The position numbers and the translations under genes are program-made. A DNA stretch of 64,000 nucleotides, taken from positions 1,426,001-1,490,000 of the forward strand of contig NC_014098.1 of assembly GCF_000092905.1 (NCBI RefSeq). The letters run 5' to 3'. Positions 26,305 to 34,876 of the stretch are shown in pieces (the stretch's first letter is position 1; the number at the start of each line of letters is the position of its first letter). The notes under the pieces were generated by a model. It had not been told where the DNA came from and made no database searches. It was given only the letters and a program-made list of their open reading frames with translations. Source of the DNA: Kyrpidia tusciae DSM 2912. GTDB lineage: Bacteria > Bacillota > Bacilli > Kyrpidiales > Kyrpidiaceae.

Positions 26305-27369
26305 ATGAGGCGGGTCGTCCGCAGGTTGTGGAAAAACTACAAGGGATGGGTGTTGGCTCTGGCGGTGCTGGTGGTGCTCGCCTTGGTTCCGCTGCCCTAT
26401 TACTTGTTTATGCCGGGATCCGCCGACCCGGTGGAGCCTGTTGTCACCGTGCAAGGAGGCCACAAGGACGAGCGGGGAAAGCTGCTGCTGACCACCGTAT
26501 ACTCGCTTCCGGTGAGCAATGTCTATCTCCTCGCCTACGGTTTGGTGACCGGGAGCGAAATTGAGCCGAAAAACCAGGCGACCTTCGGTTTGAATGATGC
26601 CGATTATGAAGTGTTGATGAAACAGATGATGGAAGGGTCTCAAAATAGCGCGGTGGTCGCCGCCCTCCGGTACCTCGGCAAACCCGTGCAGGTGGTGCAG
26701 AAGGGAGTTGAAGTTCGCGGGATTCTTCCCAATTCCGCAGCCCAGGGTATCCTCCACCAAGGGGACGTAATTACCGCTGTGGATGGCCAGGCGGTGGCGA
26801 ACCAAGACCAACTGGTGCGGGACATAAAAAGTCGTTCTCCGGGCCAGACGGTCCGCCTCGCCGTCAAGCGGGGCAATGCTGCTCTGGAGTTGACAGTCCC
26901 TTTGATCCAGCTTTCGGGGAGCACGGGGCAGGATGCGCCCCAGACGGGCCTCGGAGTTCAGGTGGTCACTGTGCAGAAGGTCGAATCGCCTGTGCGGGTG
27001 GATTTTCAGACCGGGAATATCGGTGGACCTTCAGCGGGCCTGATGTTCGCCCTTGAAATTGTGAATCAGCTTATGCCCGGGGACCTGACAAAAGGGCATA
27101 TTATTGCAGGAACCGGGACGATTGACGTCGATGGCCGAGTCGGTCAAATTGGCGGGGTCGAACACAAAGTGGTGGCCGCTGAACGGGCCGGAGCGGAGGT
27201 CTTTTTCGTTCCCGCCGACGCTCTGCCCCAAGACCACAATCAGCGAGACGCCGAGGCGGCAGCTCGTCGGATCGGCGCCAAGATGCGAATTATTCCTGTC
27301 CACACGTTGGCCGAGGCCGTGATGTTCTTGCAGTCTCTTCCGGTCAAGCCGTCAAGTTCTAACCGTTGA
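26305..27369 (+). CDS. ylbL: Membrane-anchored PDZ-Lon serine protease (SepM/YlbL type)
   Basis: 354 residues: N-terminal membrane helix (about 12-34), an extracellular PDZ domain (GVEVRGILPNSAAQGILHQGD), and a Lon-type proteolytic domain with Ser243 in GGPSAGL and Lys288 in GGVEHKV forming the dyad. In streptococci SepM trims a signal peptide outside the cell; B. subtilis YlbL affects recovery from DNA damage by degrading YneA. ATG 26305, 4 nt after the patatin stop. Its stop codon TGA is part of the -35 box of the next promoter. Confidence 0.93.
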   Translation: MRRVVRRLWKNYKGWVLALAVLVVLALVPLPYYLFMPGSADPVEPVVTVQGGHKDERGKLLLTTVYSLPVSNVYLLAYGLVTGSEIEPKNQATFGLNDADYEVLMKQMMEGSQNSAVVAALRYLGKPVQVVQKGVEVRGILPNSAAQGILHQGDVITAVDGQAVANQDQLVRDIKSRSPGQTVRLAVKRGNAALELTVPLIQLSGSTGQDAPQTGLGVQVVTVQKVESPVRVDFQTGNIGGPSAGLMFALEIVNQLMPGDLTKGHIIAGTGTIDVDGRVGQIGGVEHKVVAAERAGAEVFFVPADALPQDHNQRDAEAAARRIGAKMRIIPVHTLAEAVMFLQSLPVKPSSSNR

Positions 27370-27394
27370 CAAAAGTCGGCCCCATCGTTATAAT
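27366..27394 (+). promoter_or_regulatory. Perfect-consensus sigma-A promoter for yceD-rpmF
   Basis: TTGACA (27366-27371), 17 nt, TATAAT (27389-27394): exact consensus and ideal spacing. The -35 overlaps the TGA stop of the upstream protease gene. The transcript would start near 27401, leaving a leader of about 23 nt. Confidence 0.92.
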
Positions 27395-27423
27395 TCAGTG
27401 CGGTTGCACACGAGGTGATCCCG

Positions 27424-27963
27424 ATGAAGCTGATGTTGCACGACCTCCGGGGACGCCCCGAAGGGATGGCGGTATGCGGCCGTGTTTCAGTGGACGAGGT
27501 GGCCCGTCGGGATCGCTCAGTTGCGGCGGTGGAACCCGTGCAGGTCGAGCTCGAGGCCCGGGAGATTTCCCCCGGCGTATTCCAAGTGGATGGAACCCTG
27601 AAAACGCGCGTGGCCTATCGGTGTTCCCGATGTTTGACGGAGTTTTGGGAACCTCTCGAAACACCCTTTCACGAGCGCTTCGTGCGGCTACCGACACCCG
27701 CCGGCGAGTGGGATCAAGAGGATGACATGACCCCCATTGAATCGGACGAGGTCGACCTCGCGCCCTATGTCGAGCAGGCCTTGATTCTGGCCCTGCCCTG
27801 GCGGCCGTTGTGTCGCCCGCAGTGTCGCGGGCTGTGTCCGGAATGTGGGGCCAATCTCAACGAGGGACCTTGCGGTTGCTCGGACCGGGCGACCGACCCG
27901 CGTTGGGAGAAACTGGGGGAATTATGGAAGGGGATATCTGGGTCCTCCGGTGGTTCCGGATGA
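27424..27963 (+). CDS. yceD: YceD family protein (DUF177), linked to 23S rRNA/bL32
   Basis: 179 residues. The C-terminus has the DUF177 cysteine cluster CRPQCRGLCPECGANLN, with an earlier CSRCL, a likely zinc site. YceD homologues are nearly always next to rpmF; the E. coli and plant proteins are needed for 23S rRNA accumulation. ATG 27424 lies after GAGGTGATC; the GTG at 27415 is part of that ribosome site. Strong dedicated promoter upstream. Confidence 0.92.
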   Translation: MKLMLHDLRGRPEGMAVCGRVSVDEVARRDRSVAAVEPVQVELEAREISPGVFQVDGTLKTRVAYRCSRCLTEFWEPLETPFHERFVRLPTPAGEWDQEDDMTPIESDEVDLAPYVEQALILALPWRPLCRPQCRGLCPECGANLNEGPCGCSDRATDPRWEKLGELWKGISGSSGGSG

Positions 27964-27975
27964 GGAGGTGGTAGC

Positions 27976-28152
27976 GTGGCTGTTCCGTTTCGAAAAACGT
28001 CGAAAAGGCGTAAACGTTTGCGTCGGACGCACTATAAACTGTTGGTGCCGGGCATGACCCCCTGCCCGCAGTGTGGCGAGCCGAAGTTGTCCCATCGGGT
28101 TTGCCCGACTTGCGGTTACTATAAAGGGCGACGGGTGGCGGAAGGGAAGTAA
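27976..28152 (+). CDS. rpmF: Large ribosomal subunit protein bL32
   Basis: 58 residues, too short for most ORF filters: [20 protein letters not shown], then [23 protein letters not shown]. The two CxxC pairs make it the zinc-binding (C+) bL32. GTG 27976 after GAGGAGG, 12 nt behind yceD. Followed by a strong terminator, so yceD-rpmF is one short unit. Confidence 0.97.
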   Translation: MAVPFRKTSKRRKRLRRTHYKLLVPGMTPCPQCGEPKLSHRVCPTCGYYKGRRVAEGK

Positions 28153-28197
28153 TGGACAACGATCCGGGTGGAGCGGGGGCCCGGGTCGGCGTGGAAA

Positions 28198-28244
28198 CCC
28201 GAGGCTGTTGATGGAAGCGGATCAGCGGCCTCGGGCCGTTTTAT
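28198..28244 (+). terminator. Terminator of the yceD-rpmF unit
   Basis: A 15-bp stem with only two G-U pairs (28198-28212 with 28221-28235), 8-nt loop, then CCGTTTTAT. Confidence 0.82.
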
Positions 28245-28305
28245 GGCCGTTTCCCTTTGCCGACGCCAAGGCTCCGTGACCCAGGACCGCCGGCTGTTCT
28301 CGGCA

Positions 28306-28335
28306 TTGCACGAAAATCCTCTCTTCATGTATACT
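28306..28335 (+). promoter_or_regulatory. Sigma-A promoter of the fapR operon
   Basis: TTGCAC (28306-28311), 18 nt, TATACT (28330-28335). The predicted transcription start falls inside the FapR operator at 28340-28356. Confidence 0.8.
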
Positions 28336-28339
28336 GTTT

Positions 28340-28356
28340 TTAGTATCTGGTACTAA
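28340..28356. promoter_or_regulatory. FapR operator
   Basis: The 17-bp sequence TTAGTATCTGGTACTAA is an inverted repeat with 7 of 8 arm positions matching and agrees with the known FapR box (TTAGTACC core arms). Lying just downstream of the -10, it would block transcription until malonyl-CoA releases FapR. This implies autoregulation of fapR-plsX-fabD-fabG-acpP-fabF. Confidence 0.92.
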
Positions 28357-28409
28357 ATGCCGTGGTCCGGGGTCCCCGGCGGGGGATCGGTCAGTGGGAG
28401 GGAAACGCC

Positions 28410-29006
28410 GTGGCTGTTCGCAATCGAAGGGAAAGGCAGACGGCGTTGCAAGCGCTGCTGGAGGGCAACCCTTTTCTCACAGATGAGGAGATTGCCGCGC
28501 GGTTCGGGGTGAGCGTGCAGACGATCCGATTGGACCGCATGGCCCTCGGGATTCCCGAAGTCCGGGAAAGGATCCGGGCAGTGGCAAGAAAACGGCTGGA
28601 AGGACCGCGTTCCCTGGATACCGGTGAGTTGATCGGCGAATTGATCGAACTCGAACTGAACCGAATGGCGATCTCCATCTTTGAAGTGGGAGAAGATCAC
28701 GTTTTTTACCGGACGCGCATCGCCCGGGGACATCATCTTTTTGCCCAGGCGAACTCGTTGGCCGTGGCGGTGATCGACGCTCCGGTGGCGCTCACGGCGG
28801 CGGCAGACGTGCGGTTTATTCGCCCAGCTTATCTAGGGGAACGGTTGGTGGCCAAAGCCGTGGTGAGACAGAAAAAACGCGATCTCGCCCAGGTGGACGT
28901 ATGGACCCGTTCGGGGGACGATCGTGTGTTTGAAGGGCGATTTCTGGTGGTGCAGCCCCGCGGGGAACGGGAAGGAGTGGCCGGTAGCGGTGAAGATAGC
29001 CATTGA
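28410..29006 (+). CDS. fapR: Fatty-acid and phospholipid synthesis repressor FapR
   Basis: 198 residues. N-terminal DeoR-like HTH (FLTDEEIAARFGVSVQTIRLDR), linker helix, and a C-terminal hot-dog effector domain with IARGHHLFAQANSLAVAVID, the malonyl-CoA site. GTG 28410, 7 nt after GGGAGGG, matches the B. subtilis N-terminus; the GTG at 28362 is immediately after the operator and lacks a ribosome site. Overlaps plsX by 17 nt. Confidence 0.97.
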   Translation: MAVRNRRERQTALQALLEGNPFLTDEEIAARFGVSVQTIRLDRMALGIPEVRERIRAVARKRLEGPRSLDTGELIGELIELELNRMAISIFEVGEDHVFYRTRIARGHHLFAQANSLAVAVIDAPVALTAAADVRFIRPAYLGERLVAKAVVRQKKRDLAQVDVWTRSGDDRVFEGRFLVVQPRGEREGVAGSGEDSH

Positions 29007-30027
29007 TGCCATGGGCGGCGATCAGGGGCCTGCGGCGGCGGTGGAGGGGACTGTAGCCGCCGCACGCCGGTATCCGGATTTAGACCTGGTCGTCGTCGGA
29101 CGGGAGGAACAGGTTCGACCGCTTTTAACGGACGCTCCGGAGAACGTGTCCTTTCTTCACGCCGAGGAGGTCATCGCCCCGGAGGACGAGCCGGTTCGGG
29201 CGGTTCGCCGCAAGGCGCGCTCTTCCATCGTCACCGCGGCCCGGCTGGTGAAAGAAGGCTCCTGTGACGCCATGTTGTCGGCGGGAAACACCGGCGCCCT
29301 GATGACCGCCGGTTTGTTAATTGTCGGCCGATTGCAGGGTGTCGCCCGGCCGGCCTTGGCGCCGATCTTGCCGACGGTGCGGGGAAAGGGCGTATTGGTC
29401 CTGGACGTGGGAGCGAATATGGACCCGGAGCCGAGCCACCTCGTTCAGTACGCCGTGATGGGGAATGTCTACGCGGAAAAAGTGTTGGGAATTCGTCGCC
29501 CGAGTATCGGTTTGCTCAATGTCGGGACCGAGGCGGGGAAAGGGAATCGCCTCGTCAAGGAAACCTACCCCCTATTGTCCCGGTCGCCGCTTCATTTTAT
29601 CGGCAATGTCGAGGCCCGGGACGTTTTTGCTGAAGCCTGCGACGTCGTGGTGTGTGACGGCTTCGTGGGCAACGTCCTCTTGAAAACCCTGGAGGGTGTG
29701 GGACTCGGGGTATTTGTGCAATTGAAGGAGATGTTTACCACATCGGGGGCGGGAAAGTTGGCGGCAGTTTTGATGCACCGCGGGTTGAAGGAGTTTCACC
29801 GGCGGATGGATTACCGGGAGTATGGGGGGGCGCCCTTGCTCGGTTTACGCGGGTTGGTGGTCAAGGTCCACGGGGCCTCCAATGGCCGGGCTTTCGAGGT
29901 GGCGATCGGCCAGACTCGAAAGTTTGTATCGGAACACGTCACCGACCTCATGCAGAAGCGGTTGAAGGAGACGGCATTTGCCAGTGGAGATCACGAAGGA
30001 ACGCGTCGAGCGCAGGAGGAGGGATGA
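28990..30027 (+). CDS. plsX: Phosphate acyltransferase PlsX
   Basis: 345 residues. KIAIDAMGGDQGP start, ISAGNTGALMTAGL-type SAGNTGALMTAGLLIVG, LDVGANMD, NVGTEAGKGN and GNVEARD all present. PlsX converts acyl-ACP to acyl-phosphate for PlsY at the membrane. GTG 28990 gives the family N-terminus; AAGGAG lies about 11 nt upstream inside fapR. The stop overlaps fabD (ATGA). Confidence 0.97.
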   Translation: MKIAIDAMGGDQGPAAAVEGTVAAARRYPDLDLVVVGREEQVRPLLTDAPENVSFLHAEEVIAPEDEPVRAVRRKARSSIVTAARLVKEGSCDAMLSAGNTGALMTAGLLIVGRLQGVARPALAPILPTVRGKGVLVLDVGANMDPEPSHLVQYAVMGNVYAEKVLGIRRPSIGLLNVGTEAGKGNRLVKETYPLLSRSPLHFIGNVEARDVFAEACDVVVCDGFVGNVLLKTLEGVGLGVFVQLKEMFTTSGAGKLAAVLMHRGLKEFHRRMDYREYGGAPLLGLRGLVVKVHGASNGRAFEVAIGQTRKFVSEHVTDLMQKRLKETAFASGDHEGTRRAQEEG

Positions 30028-30974
30028 GGATGTGGGCGTGGGTGTTTCCGGGGCAGGGCGCTCAGAAGGTCGGGATGGGCAAAGCGGTGTATGATACATA
30101 CGAGGAAGCGAAGAAAACGTTTCAGGAAGCGGACGCGGCGCTGGGCTTTTCGCTTTCGGACCTTTGTTTCAATGGGCCCGAAGAGAAGTTGCGGCAGACA
30201 ACGTACACCCAACCGGCGATCTTGACGGCGAGTGTGGCCGTGTGGCGGGTTCTCGAGGCCCGGGGTGTGCGGCCGGACGTGGCGGCGGGGCACAGTCTGG
30301 GAGAGTACAGCGCCCTGGTGGCGGCGGGGGCGCTGGATTTTGCCGATGCGGTGCGGGTGGTACACCGGCGGGGCCAGTACATGCAAGAGGCGGTCCCGGC
30401 GGGTGGAGGGACGATGGCGGCGGTTCTTCAGGCCGACCGGGACACGGTGACCGAGGTCTGTGCGGAGGTCAGCCGGGAGGTTGGACCGGTGGAGTTGGCC
30501 AATGTCAACTGCCCGGGTCAATTGGTTATTTCAGGAAGGACCGAGGCGGTGCAGGAGGCCGGCAAGAGACTTTTGGAGCGGGGGGCGAAGAGAGTGCTTC
30601 CCCTGGAAGTCAGTGGACCTTTTCACAGTTCTTTGATGAAGCCTGCGGCCCAGCGGTTAGCCGAGGATTTGGCCCGTGTCCCCCTGCGGGACGCGATCTG
30701 CCCTGTGGTGAGCAATATCGACGCGAAACCGAGGCGCAAGGCGGATGAGATTCGCGAGGCGCTGGCTCGCCAGGTGGCGGGTCCGGTGTTGTGGGAAGAC
30801 GGAGTGAGGACGATGCTCGCCATGGGGGTGACCCGGGTGGCAGAGGTGGGCCCAGGTCGGGTTGTGTCCGGGTTGGTTCGAAAAGTGGATCGGAATGTCG
30901 AGATCCTCGCGGCGGAGGATCCGGATAGTTTGGAAGCTTTGTGGAATCGCTGGGAGGCGGTGAAAGAATCGTGA
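30024..30974 (+). CDS. fabD: Malonyl-CoA:ACP transacylase
   Basis: 316 residues: FPGQGAQ near the N-terminus, nucleophile elbow GHSLGEYSALVA (Ser91), catalytic His in SGPFHSSLM. Loads malonate onto ACP for chain elongation. ATG 30024 (or 30030) follows AGGAGGAGGG and overlaps plsX; the stop overlaps fabG. Confidence 0.97.
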   Translation: MRMWAWVFPGQGAQKVGMGKAVYDTYEEAKKTFQEADAALGFSLSDLCFNGPEEKLRQTTYTQPAILTASVAVWRVLEARGVRPDVAAGHSLGEYSALVAAGALDFADAVRVVHRRGQYMQEAVPAGGGTMAAVLQADRDTVTEVCAEVSREVGPVELANVNCPGQLVISGRTEAVQEAGKRLLERGAKRVLPLEVSGPFHSSLMKPAAQRLAEDLARVPLRDAICPVVSNIDAKPRRKADEIREALARQVAGPVLWEDGVRTMLAMGVTRVAEVGPGRVVSGLVRKVDRNVEILAAEDPDSLEALWNRWEAVKES

Positions 30975-31723
30975 CCAATGCGCCACAAGAAGGAAGGGTT
31001 GCCCTGGTCACCGGAGGATCCCGGGGGATTGGCCGAGCCGTGTGTTTGGCATTGGCCGCCCGGGGGACGGCTGTGGCGGTAAACTACGTCCATCGGGAAG
31101 AGGCCGCCGCTGACGTGGTTCGGCGGATCGAAGCAGCCGGGGGACGAGCCCGGGCTTTTGGCGGAGACGTCTCGGACCCGTCCCAGGCTGACGGGTTGGT
31201 GCGGGAGGTCCTCGAGGCTTTTGGTCGTCTGGATATTCTCGTGAACAACGCCGGGATTACCCGGGACATGTTGATCCTGCGCATGAAGGATGACGATTGG
31301 GATGCGGTGATGAACACCAACCTCAAAGGCGCTTTTCACTGTATTCGCGCCGCAGCCCGACCCATGATGAAGCAACGCTACGGGAGGATTGTCAACATCA
31401 CGTCGGTGGCCGGTGTGATGGGCAACCCCGGCCAGGCCAACTACTCGGCGGCCAAGGCTGGATTGATTGGGCTGACCAAAACGGCCGCCCGGGAATTCGC
31501 TTCCCGGGGGATAACCGTTAACGCCGTGGCGCCAGGATTGATTGAGACGGACATGACGGCGGCCATGACAGAAGAAGCGGTGCAGGCTCTTCACGACCAG
31601 ATTCCCCTGGGGCGCCTGGGGCGTCCCGAGGAGGTGGCTGAAGCGGTGGCTTTCCTCAGTTCTGAAGCGGCGGGGTATATTACGGGGCATGTACTTCACG
31701 TCGACGGTGGCATGGCCATGTAG
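30971..31723 (+). CDS. fabG: 3-oxoacyl-ACP reductase FabG
   Basis: 250 residues, classical [13 protein letters not shown] (NADPH loop), NNAGITRDM, catalytic Ser in [14 protein letters not shown] and YSAAKAG (Tyr-x-x-x-Lys), C-terminal [15 protein letters not shown]. Reduces beta-ketoacyl-ACP. GTG 30971 overlaps the fabD stop. Confidence 0.97.
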   Translation: MTNAPQEGRVALVTGGSRGIGRAVCLALAARGTAVAVNYVHREEAAADVVRRIEAAGGRARAFGGDVSDPSQADGLVREVLEAFGRLDILVNNAGITRDMLILRMKDDDWDAVMNTNLKGAFHCIRAAARPMMKQRYGRIVNITSVAGVMGNPGQANYSAAKAGLIGLTKTAAREFASRGITVNAVAPGLIETDMTAAMTEEAVQALHDQIPLGRLGRPEEVAEAVAFLSSEAAGYITGHVLHVDGGMAM

Positions 31724-31749
31724 TATACTCTGTGAAGGGAGGTGACGAA

Positions 31750-31986
31750 ATGTCTGATACGTTCGATCGCGTCAAGCGGATTATCGTGGACCGCCTGGGC
31801 GTCGATGAAGACAAAGTGACGATGGAAGCGTCGTTTAAAGACGACCTGGGTGCCGATTCCCTCGACATTGTGGAATTGGTCATGGAGTTGGAAGACGAAT
31901 TCGGCATGGAGATTTCCGATGAAGATGCGGAAAAGATTTCGACTGTGGCTGAAGTGGTCCAGTATATTGATTCGCATCAAGGGTAA
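31750..31986 (+). CDS. acpP: Acyl carrier protein
   Basis: 78 residues, acidic four-helix protein with the phosphopantetheine site [15 protein letters not shown] 31750 follows AGGGAGGTGA, a strong site fitting its high expression. Twenty-six nt after fabG. Confidence 0.98.
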   Translation: MSDTFDRVKRIIVDRLGVDEDKVTMEASFKDDLGADSLDIVELVMELEDEFGMEISDEDAEKISTVAEVVQYIDSHQG

Positions 31987-31997
31987 AACAATAGAGA

Positions 31998-32024
31998 GTC
32001 CCGTACGTTGTTGCGGGACTTTTA
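31998..32024 (+). terminator. Weak terminator-like hairpin between acpP and fabF
   Basis: GTCCCG (31998-32003) pairs with CGGGAC (32014-32019) over a 10-nt loop, then TTTTAT. With a 6-bp stem it probably attenuates, allowing more acpP than fabF transcript. Confidence 0.55.
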
Positions 32025-32048
32025 TGTTACGTGCCGGGGGGGTAGGCC

Positions 32049-33293
32049 GTGAAGCGTCGGGTGGTGGTGACAGGCGTCGGCGTATTGACGCCTATCGGCA
32101 ATTCCGTTTCCGAGTTTTGGTCTCATCTTCTCGCGGGGCGTTCGGGCATTCGGCGAATCGACCGGTTTGACGTTTCCGAATTCCCGACCCAGATTGCGGG
32201 AATGGTGGAGAACTTCGATCCGGAGGCCTTTATCGATCGAAAAGAAGCGCGGCGGATGGACCGGTTTGCCCAGTTTGCTGTGGCGGCCGCGAAGATGGCT
32301 CTCGAAGATGCGGGATTGTCCATGGCCGATACGGATCCCGAACGAGTGGGCGTGTACATAGGTTCCGGAATCGGCGGATTGCACACATTAATGGAGCAGC
32401 ATCAGATTCTATTGGAAAAGGGCCCTCGTCGGGTCAGTCCTTTTTTGATTCCGATGATGATCGCCGACATGGCGTCCGGGCAGGTCTCGATCCAGTTTGG
32501 TGCAAAGGGGCCCAACAGTGCCCCGATTTCCGCGTGTGCCACAGGCACTCATGCGGTGGGGGATGCGACCCGAATGATCCAGTATGGGGCGGCGGACGTG
32601 ATGATCGCCGGCGGCACGGAGGCGACCATCCATCCCATGGCCCTGGCGGGATTCTCGTCGGCCAAGGCCATGTCGACCCGAAACGATGAGCCTGAACGGG
32701 CCGTTCGTCCTTTTGATTTGCAGCGGGACGGCTTTGTGATGAGTGAAGGCGCCGGGGTCTTGATTCTGGAGGCATTGGAGCACGCACAAAAGCGAGGGGC
32801 CCGGATTTACGGTGAAGTGGTGGGTTATGGCATGAGCGGAGACGCCTTCCATGTCACTCAGCCTGCTCCGGAAGGAGACGGCGCCGCCCGGGCCATGGTT
32901 GCCGCTCTGAAAGATGCGGGGCTTCAGCCCGAGGATGTTGATTACATCAATGCCCACGGTACCGGGACCGACTTAAACGACAAATTCGAGACCATCGCCA
33001 TTAAGCGGGTGTTCGGTGACCATGCCTATCGGGTAGCTGTCAGCTCGATCAAATCGATGGTTGGCCACATGTTGGGAGCGGCCGGGGCGGTGGAAGCCAT
33101 TGCCTCCCTGTTGACCCTTCAGGAGGGCAAAATCCCGCCGACGATCAACTATGAGACCCCTGATCCTGACTGCGATCTGGATTATGTCCCGAATGTCTAT
33201 CGGGAGGCCAAGGTGAATGTGGTTCTCTCCAATTCATTCGGTTTCGGCGGCCACAACGCCTGCATTGTGGTGCGGAGGATGCCGGAGGCCTAG
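32049..33293 (+). CDS. fabF: 3-oxoacyl-ACP synthase II (FabF)
   Basis: 414 residues: Cys163 in SACATGTH, His residues in [11 protein letters not shown] and [16 protein letters not shown] complete the Cys-His-His triad. Condenses malonyl-ACP with acyl-ACP. GTG 32049 after a G-rich ribosome site. In B. subtilis fabF is at a separate locus with fabH; here it joins the fapR operon. Confidence 0.97.
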   Translation: MKRRVVVTGVGVLTPIGNSVSEFWSHLLAGRSGIRRIDRFDVSEFPTQIAGMVENFDPEAFIDRKEARRMDRFAQFAVAAAKMALEDAGLSMADTDPERVGVYIGSGIGGLHTLMEQHQILLEKGPRRVSPFLIPMMIADMASGQVSIQFGAKGPNSAPISACATGTHAVGDATRMIQYGAADVMIAGGTEATIHPMALAGFSSAKAMSTRNDEPERAVRPFDLQRDGFVMSEGAGVLILEALEHAQKRGARIYGEVVGYGMSGDAFHVTQPAPEGDGAARAMVAALKDAGLQPEDVDYINAHGTGTDLNDKFETIAIKRVFGDHAYRVAVSSIKSMVGHMLGAAGAVEAIASLLTLQEGKIPPTINYETPDPDCDLDYVPNVYREAKVNVVLSNSFGFGGHNACIVVRRMPEA

Positions 33294-33318
33294 CTTTGCT
33301 CGGAACAGGTGGGATACT

Positions 33319-34014
33319 GTGGCGACAAAATGGGATGAGTTGGAGGCGCGCCTCGGGATCACTTTCCGCAACGCATCACTCCTCCGTCAAGCGTTCACGC
33401 ATTCCAGTTACCGAAACGAACACCGGGGCGATGTGGAAGACAACGAGCGATTGGAGTTTCTCGGGGACGCCGTTTTGGAACTGCTGGTCAGCGAGTTTCT
33501 GTTCCGGGCTTATCCTCGGTTTCCGGAAGGAGAATTGACCCGGATGCGGGCCGCCATCGTCTGTGAGCCCTCCCTGGTGCGGTTTGCCACAGCCCTGGGG
33601 TTGGATCAATATATCCGCCTCGGCCGGGGGGAGGAGATGTCCGGGGGGCGGCGCCGGCCGTCTCTATTGGCAGACGTCTACGAGGCGCTGATCGGGGCGA
33701 TTTTCCTCGACCAAGGGCTGGAGGCTGCCCGGGAGTTTTTGCAGCGCATGATGTTTCCGGCCTTGCAACGGGAGCAGGCCCCGATTCTGGATGATTACAA
33801 AACGATGCTGCAGGAGCACGTGCAAAAAGTGGGTTTGGGGCCACTGACGTACCGAATCACGGATGAACGGGGCCCTGCCCATCACCGGGAGTTTGTGGCG
33901 CAGGTGTGGATCGGTGGACAAGCCTACGGGGAGGGGTCTGGGCGCTCCAAGAAAGAGGCCGAACAGCATGCTGCCCGGGAGGCGCTCATGAAATTGACCG
34001 CCCTTCCGTCTTAA
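33319..34014 (+). CDS. rnc: Ribonuclease III
   Basis: 231 residues. RNase III signature ERLEFLGDAVLELLVSEFL with catalytic Glu/Asp, second catalytic patch DVYEALIGAIFLDQG, and a C-terminal dsRNA-binding domain (DYKTMLQEHVQ... SKKEAEQHAAREAL). GTG 33319 is 8 nt after AGGTGGG. Processes rRNA and double-stranded RNA. Precedes smc as in B. subtilis, but with a divergent gene in between. Confidence 0.96.
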   Translation: MATKWDELEARLGITFRNASLLRQAFTHSSYRNEHRGDVEDNERLEFLGDAVLELLVSEFLFRAYPRFPEGELTRMRAAIVCEPSLVRFATALGLDQYIRLGRGEEMSGGRRRPSLLADVYEALIGAIFLDQGLEAAREFLQRMMFPALQREQAPILDDYKTMLQEHVQKVGLGPLTYRITDERGPAHHREFVAQVWIGGQAYGEGSGRSKKEAEQHAAREALMKLTALPS

Positions 34015-34068
34015 TCCTCACCCGGGCCGGAGAGCCCCCGGTGTTCCGCCCGCCAGTATGGGCCCTTC

Positions 34069-34224
34069 ATGTATCGAGCGATCCGCGCCGGCGGACGAAC
34101 TCCGATCTGGCGGGCAATTCCTGCGGTGATCGTGTTGGGGATGGCCGAGCATGTCCTTCACCAACGTTTTTTGTCCTCGGCTTATCGGTGGGGCCCGGTC
34201 CAAGGCGGGGATTCCGATCGGTGA
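34069..34224 (+). CDS. Possible 51-codon ORF, doubtful
   Basis: ATG 34069 to TGA 34224; hydrophobic middle (RAIPAVIVLGMAEHVLH). No ribosome site and only moderate GC at third positions, and its end overlaps the 3' end of the minus-strand exported-protein gene. Listed because the region 34015-34181 after rnc otherwise holds nothing I can name. Could equally be chance. Confidence 0.18.
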   Translation: MYRAIRAGGRTPIWRAIPAVIVLGMAEHVLHQRFLSSAYRWGPVQGGDSDR

Positions 34225-34694
34225 ACCGGTGCCCCGTTCCGCCCCGTGTGGCGGTGGATCCATCGGCGAAGTGGCTCTAGAGAAGACTCCGGCCGGTAAA
34301 CGGTCATTCGATCGTCCGGTTCGAAGGCGATCACCCGGCCGGAGCCCGGCTCCCCCCGGGGCACGACGATCCACAATTCTCGGATCGGGTGAGGCATGCC
34401 GATTTCAACCGCTCCATCGAAGACGACTCGGACAATGTATCCCGCCGGAAAGCGAATCTGGGCCGCCGGATCCATCTGGTGACAGGAGCGGGCGATTTCG
34501 CCGACCAACTCGGCAACCTCCGCATCCCACGGGGCGCGGCCGAGGATTTCGCCGGACCCGGCATCCCCGATCTCGATGCGGGGGCTGTCCGGGTGGGTGG
34601 CTTCAGCACTCGGTTGAACCAGGACACAACTAAACAGCAAGATTGCGAACCGCCACAACCAGGATTTTCCCCTGTTCTTACCCTTGTTTTGCAC
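34182..34694 (-). CDS. Exported protein of unknown function
   Basis: 170 residues with a clear signal peptide: basic N-terminus (MQNKGKNRGKSWLWR), hydrophobic core FAILLFSCVLVQ and a cleavage site around PSAEA-THP. LLFSC could be read as an imperfect lipobox. The mature part is a mixed alpha/beta sequence with IELGD-like, RFPAGYIVRVVFDGAVEIG and a Pro/Arg-rich tail. I do not recognise a family. GTG 34694 has AAAGGGGGGG 6-7 nt upstream. It is divergent from smc and lies between rnc and smc, where B. subtilis has none. Confidence 0.7.
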   Translation of the reverse strand: MQNKGKNRGKSWLWRFAILLFSCVLVQPSAEATHPDSPRIEIGDAGSGEILGRAPWDAEVAELVGEIARSCHQMDPAAQIRFPAGYIVRVVFDGAVEIGMPHPIRELWIVVPRGEPGSGRVIAFEPDDRMTVYRPESSLEPLRRWIHRHTGRNGAPVHRSESPPWTGPHR

Positions 34695-34806
34695 AGTGGC
34701 CCCCCCTTTCTCCAGTACGAGCCCCTCATAGAAGGTGCTCGTGTGGATCTCTTTACCCCGGGCAAGATTCCCTCCATGGCAAACTGGTCGGAACTAGTAT
34801 CCGATC

Positions 34807-34834
34807 TCGACGCGAGTCCCATGTATGCTACAAT
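34807..34834 (+). promoter_or_regulatory. Promoter for smc
   Basis: TACAAT (34829-34834) is preceded directly by TGC, an extended -10; TCGACG at 34807-34812 is a weak -35 at 16 nt. It is 43 bp before the smc start. Confidence 0.5.
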
Positions 34835-34876
34835 GACACTACCGAATCATGGAACGACGGAACGGGGTCGACGCGC

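Noticed and set aside
34018-34374. A 118-codon minus-strand frame after rnc
   Set aside because: It overlaps the exported-protein gene in another frame and has proline/arginine-rich shadow composition.
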